DNA of 64,000 bases from assembly GCA_020465985.1 (NCBI GenBank), contig JAANYP010004764.1:434001-498000 (forward strand). The letters are read 5' to 3'. Under the pieces are notes generated by a model. The model searched no databases and was not told where the DNA came from. It worked only from the letters and a program-made list of their open reading frames with translations. Position 1 is the stretch's first letter, and the number at the start of each line of letters is the position of its first letter. This DNA is from Centrapalus pauciflorus (taxonomy: Eukaryota; Streptophyta; Magnoliopsida; Asterales; Asteraceae). The translations under genes were made by a program, and so were the position numbers. Positions 60,245 through 64,000 of this stretch are shown here, piece after piece.

Positions 60245-61703
60245 GTTCCAAATTGAAGACTACATCTTCAATCACTAAGGTGCAGTTACGGTATACATGG
60301 TCTACCTTGACTAAAGTATTACTAGCAGTTTCAATATCTAGTACAACAGATAACTTTGATAAAGGCATAGACAATTGTTGAGCAAACATAGTAGATACAA
60401 ACGATCTATTGGCACCCGAGTCAAATAACACTCTTGCAGGTAAAGAGTTTACAATAAACATACCCGTGACCACCTCCGGGTTTTCCCTAGCCTCCTCTGC
60501 AGTGATTTGAAAGGCACGAGCCGGTGCCCTTTGTGACTGACCCCGACCCCGGTTAACTGAACCACCGCTTGAACCTCCCGAAGATCGTGTTGATGTTGGA
60601 GCAGCAGCTGCTGGAGCATTCTTTCGACAATTCCGACTATAGTGCCCCCATACTCCACACTTATGGCAAGCATCAGATCTCCGTGGGCATTCATTCTGAA
60701 AGTGGCCCAACTCTCCGCAGCAAAAACATGCACGCCCGTTGGTGCACTTGCCGAAGTGTTCCAGATGACACTTGTTACAATACTGTGGCTCAGTGTTGAT
60801 AGAGTATGCACGAGCACGACCGGAAGAACTAGACTGCCGACGGAAGGACTGTTGTGGCGAGTACTGCGAAGATCGTGAAGAACCAGAATAACCTCCTTCG
60901 CGTTGGCGTTTCGGTGGTGAAGGTTGAGTTGGATTAGCTGAAGCAGCAGCGGACCCCATCACGTAACCAGACATACTTAAAATCTGTTCCACATTTCTGG
61001 CGGCTTCCAATAGACCAGCAAATGTGGGGTAGCGTACATTGCTCATCACCCTCCGAATCTCCAAATCAAGACCAGCCTCAAACCTGGTCACTTTCCTCTC
61101 CTCGGTATCCACTTGATGAGGCGCGAACAAACTCAGCCTCGTGAACTCTACAGCGTACTGGGACACAGACTTAGTCCCCTGAATTAGCGTCATAAACTTT
61201 GCTTCAAGTCTTCGGCGCTCATCGGCCGGGCAGTACTGCTGAGTGAAAATTTCAGTGAACTCGGCCCATTTCATTACAGCAACCTTCTCCATTGTTAGTG
61301 CATTCACCATCAAGTTCCACCACATTATTACGTCTTTGGTCAACATGGCAGTAGCGAATCGGACCATATCCTTCTCAGCACAATCGCTGATTCGGAAAGT
61401 CCTTTCTGTAGCTGTTATCCACTCTAGTGAAGTAACAGCATCCCCCAACCCAGTAAATTCAACGGCTCCATTTCCCTTAAAGTCCTTGAAACGACAACCC
61501 CTGGGCTTATTAGATGACCCAGTGTTGTCATCTTGCTCGTCATTATTTCCCTCTCTTTCCTTATTCCTTCTTTTCTCTTCTCTTTGCTTAGCTTCGGCCT
61601 CATCTCGAGCCCGAAATTGATCTTGTATCATCTCTCTTTGCTCAGCCATCATGGCTAGCATCATTTCTCTCGTCTCTTCAGGTGTCATTCCTCCTCCAGA
61701 CAT
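60222..61703 (-). CDS. gag: Element I gag and protease (493 codons)
   Basis: The ATG at 61703 opens MSGGGMTPEETREMMLAMM. Gag core (Retrotrans_gag type) at about 75-230: SLEWITATERTFRIS, MWWNLMV, FTEIFTQQYCP. Two zinc knuckles follow, CFCCGELGHFQNEC and CHKCGVWGHYSRNC, preceded by a Cys/His-rich CNKCHLEHFGKC segment. Protease active site: VLFDSGANRSFVS near 425. The frame ends LDSDRVQ at 60222, while the protease continues in the pol frame, overlapping by 23 bases. In relatives this join is continuous, so a single-base change near 60250 probably separated the two, unless a programmed shift is used. Confidence 0.93.
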   Translation of the reverse strand: MSGGGMTPEETREMMLAMMAEQREMIQDQFRARDEAEAKQREEKRRNKEREGNNDEQDDNTGSSNKPRGCRFKDFKGNGAVEFTGLGDAVTSLEWITATERTFRISDCAEKDMVRFATAMLTKDVIMWWNLMVNALTMEKVAVMKWAEFTEIFTQQYCPADERRRLEAKFMTLIQGTKSVSQYAVEFTRLSLFAPHQVDTEERKVTRFEAGLDLEIRRVMSNVRYPTFAGLLEAARNVEQILSMSGYVMGSAAASANPTQPSPPKRQREGGYSGSSRSSQYSPQQSFRRQSSSSGRARAYSINTEPQYCNKCHLEHFGKCTNGRACFCCGELGHFQNECPRRSDACHKCGVWGHYSRNCRKNAPAAAAPTSTRSSGGSSGGSVNRGRGQSQRAPARAFQITAEEARENPEVVTGMFIVNSLPARVLFDSGANRSFVSTMFAQQLSMPLSKLSVVLDIETASNTLVKVDHVYRNCTLVIEDVVFNLELDSDRVQ

Positions 61704-61923
61704 GTTCTGAAATACGAAACATATAACTTATTTAGTAACATGTCATTTATTTATAGACACCACCCAATTGTCCCGTATGATAGTCAATATTCTTATGATT
61801 ACTAGATCGTAACCTATCTTAATTCAGATCATTACTTAAGATCACTACATGTCAACACTTAATGTTTGAGACCAAGACCTCACGGACACTTGAATCTCAA
61901 ACTACTGCTCTGATACCATAAGC
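61704..61923 (-). other. Element I leader and primer binding site
   Basis: A 220-base leader. TGGTATCAGAGC lies at 61907-61918 on the - strand, five bases inside the LTR end. Nothing else is seen. Confidence 0.9.
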
Positions 61924-63992
61924 TGTGACACCCTTGCCACATTAACCACCAATTACAATTCACCCAGGATTAATCACCAACAAACAGATAACATAATGAT
62001 CTGATAGCTTAATTAAAGTGCGGAAGCAAAATACATAAATAAAAGTATTACAACTGAGTCTAACACCCTACGGTGCTACAAAGGTTACACGTCTAAGTCT
62101 ACCAACTCAAATTAATACAATATCCCAAATTCATAACAACAGAATTTTTTATATACCAAATACCAAAGAAAACGGTAGAAATCTTCAAATACTTCAATAG
62201 ATTTCCTAGCTAGATGGTCCAGCTGTAGACTTCCCTTTTCCTGTAAAAATTCAACAACTAAAAGGTAAGCGAATGCTTAGTGAATACCAGATGATTTTTA
62301 CACATTCTACAAATCTTTATGATGCCCCCAGAGTGTCCGCGGTAACACATACCGTATACTCCACACGTATCCAAGATACGCAAACCTGAGCCGCAGCTCC
62401 TTCGAGCTGACACTCGGCATAAGAAAAACCAACCATCTGAGGCAGATATTACATCGGGGATGACTTACTGTCTATCCTGACCATAGAGGTGTCAAACTCT
62501 TGGTCATATAGCACAGTAACATCAGAGTACAGATGCGACCACGCAGGTCCATCGAGAGGATGCACAACAAATGAACGGACATGCAACAAATATGAATGTG
62601 CATCAACATAAACGCATGTTAGTAGAATGCCAAACGAACATGAAACAACAGGCCTTAGCAGGCAATGCAAACATAAAGCAGATGCAGACATGTTAAAGAT
62701 CAAAGGTACTCACAGTGGGTGCGTTATTATACTTCAATTAATTTTATTTCTCCCCGGGATTTCAACCGGATCCACAAAGTACCCCACTGTGGGTTAAACA
62801 ACACCACAAGGGACCTGTTAGTCAGTTGTAACAACACATCGTGTCAATAACTGTTTGATTCCATAAAACCAAATTTTTATAAGTTTTGCAAAAATTTCGA
62901 CCCTAATTCGGATCCATGTCCGGATTCGGATCCCACCCGAATTCAGACCCTATTTCGGTCCCCACATTAGGTTCGGATAATGTTAATTTCGGACCCCATT
63001 AGTTCCCAATTCGGACACTTGCGAATTTCGGACCCCTTCCGAATTTGAGCCTCAACCAAAATTTCAACACTTAGAAATTATTTTGCTAATTTGAACATCA
63101 ACATTTCGGATCCTGTCCGAATTCGGTCCGGATCCGAGTTCCTGCCAGATCCAAATTCGGACATCCGAGTTCATATTGGTGCAGTCTTGATATTTTCCAG
63201 ATTTAATCCAAGTCATTTTTGGTACTAATTCAATGCTCGAAATAATTTATGCCAACATAAATATTCTTACTTCTTAACCACTTAAACACTAGTTTATAAC
63301 ATATTTACATATCAAATTGAACCCCTTTTTCACTTTGTTCCATTCCGTCGAACACACACACTTAAAACACACACACAATCTCCAAAATCAGACTTATAGT
63401 GCAAATCAGAAGCTGAAATTTGATATTTAGCATTATATATACTAGATTTAAACTAATCAACAAGAAAACCCAACATGCATCCGTATTTGCAACACTAATT
63501 TCAAATTTTCGGTTCATATAAGAACCGACCCAACATTCTTCAAAATCAAAGAGTTCTTGTGGTGTTTACCTCAAATTGATGATTGCAGTAGTAATAGTTC
63601 CTTGAATACGATCTGAATCCAAATTTCCAGCTTCAATTATCAACTTTTAATGATCTTTGAATTTCTTAGAGAGAGAGGGAACCGAGAGATGAGAGAGAGA
63701 ATGATGATTCAAAATGAAAGACCTTTGGTCTTTTATTTCAAGATTTCCAAGTTTATCACATTTAGTCCCTCAACTCATCCAGTTCCATTAAATACTGATT
63801 TATTCTCAACTTATCATCACTAATTTTATAATCCTCAATATTTCATAACAATAATAATTTATATTAACTTAATAAATTTAAATCATCAATTACAAAATAG
63901 AACCACCAACTTAACTTACATAATTCAACTTAAATTACCATTTTAAACTTAATAAAATTCAAATACAATAATTTAAATCCGAGGATGTTACA
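61924..63992 (-). repeat. Element I 5' LTR (2069 bp)
   Basis: It is near-identical to 55047-57115 and has the same TTCGGA/TCCGAA array (62900-63175). It ends on the + strand at GATGTTACA, followed by the TTTGC target copy. It would hold the promoter for gag-pol; I could not place a convincing TATA box. Confidence 0.95.
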
Positions 63993-64000
63993 TTTGCCGA
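63993..64000 (+). other. Element G resumes
   Basis: TTTGC is the second target copy of I, and the last three bases continue G after the break. Too short to say more. Confidence 0.8.

Larger units (their letters stand above)
55047..63992 (-). mobile_element. Element I: complete Tekay/Del-like gypsy chromovirus (8.95 kb)
   Basis: Two LTRs of 2069 bp each, TTTGC duplicated at 55042-55046 and 63993-63997, a primer binding site, gag and pol with a C-terminal chromodomain. By eye the LTRs differ at roughly two dozen positions, near 1%, so this is the youngest element that can be dated here. The only coding lesion that I see is a frame change in the protease. It lies in the copia element G. Confidence 0.96.

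Overview
This is a eukaryotic, almost certainly eudicot plant, intergenic window made of nested LTR retrotransposons. I see no host gene, no rRNA or tRNA gene, and nothing bacterial. The evidence is the plant-type tRNA-Met primer binding site (TGGTATCAGAGC or a near copy) found six times, Ty1/copia domains with YVDDIIFGST reverse transcriptase, a Tekay/Del-type Ty3/gypsy chromovirus, AT-rich spacers with long (AT)n runs, and many stop codons of the C-to-T type. From memory, the proteins look most like copia elements of asterids (Asteraceae-like), but the species cannot be fixed from this window.

Left half (1-33640), a nest about five elements deep. The outermost is J, a degenerate gypsy-like element with no coding capacity (26838-33640). 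Its 5' LTR is split by C, a Sirevirus-like copia on the + strand (7292-26837, left end missing). C carries two insertions. One is B (9062-19710), another Sirevirus-like copia, complete, with 655 bp LTRs and a 5 bp target duplication AAATA inside the reverse transcriptase of C. The other is E (5493-7291), a copia on the - strand reduced to LTR, leader and the start of gag. E was broken in gag by a gypsy-type LTR, F (3794-5492), which was broken in turn by A (1-3793, - strand, same family as B, running off the left edge).

Right half (33641-64000). A scrap of a copia gag (H) is cut by G, a different copia on the + strand (34419 to beyond the window). The gag of G is interrupted by D (36120-52090, - strand, same family as C, target duplication AGAGG). 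One LTR of D is itself interrupted by K, a 2.58 kb solo LTR of the F family (48465-51045, target duplication GAGGG). Further along, G is interrupted by I, a complete, recent Tekay-like chromovirus on the - strand (55047-63992, two 2069 bp LTRs, target duplication TTTGC).

How the parts work. In the intact state, gag would build the particle, and pol would supply protease, integrase, reverse transcriptase and RNase H. B, C and D also carry a third large reading frame downstream of pol (923 to about 1390 codons), with a shared N-terminal domain in two divergent families. Nearly all frames are broken. Element A keeps its gag, and element I keeps gag and pol apart from one frame change in the protease. 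The points most worth following up are the homologous third ORFs with their own TATA-like boxes, the repeated AGGGGGAG tracts conserved inside that ORF, arrays of TTCGGA/TCCGAA palindromes in LTRs or leaders of otherwise unrelated elements, and a splice-acceptor-like sequence just after gag in three elements.
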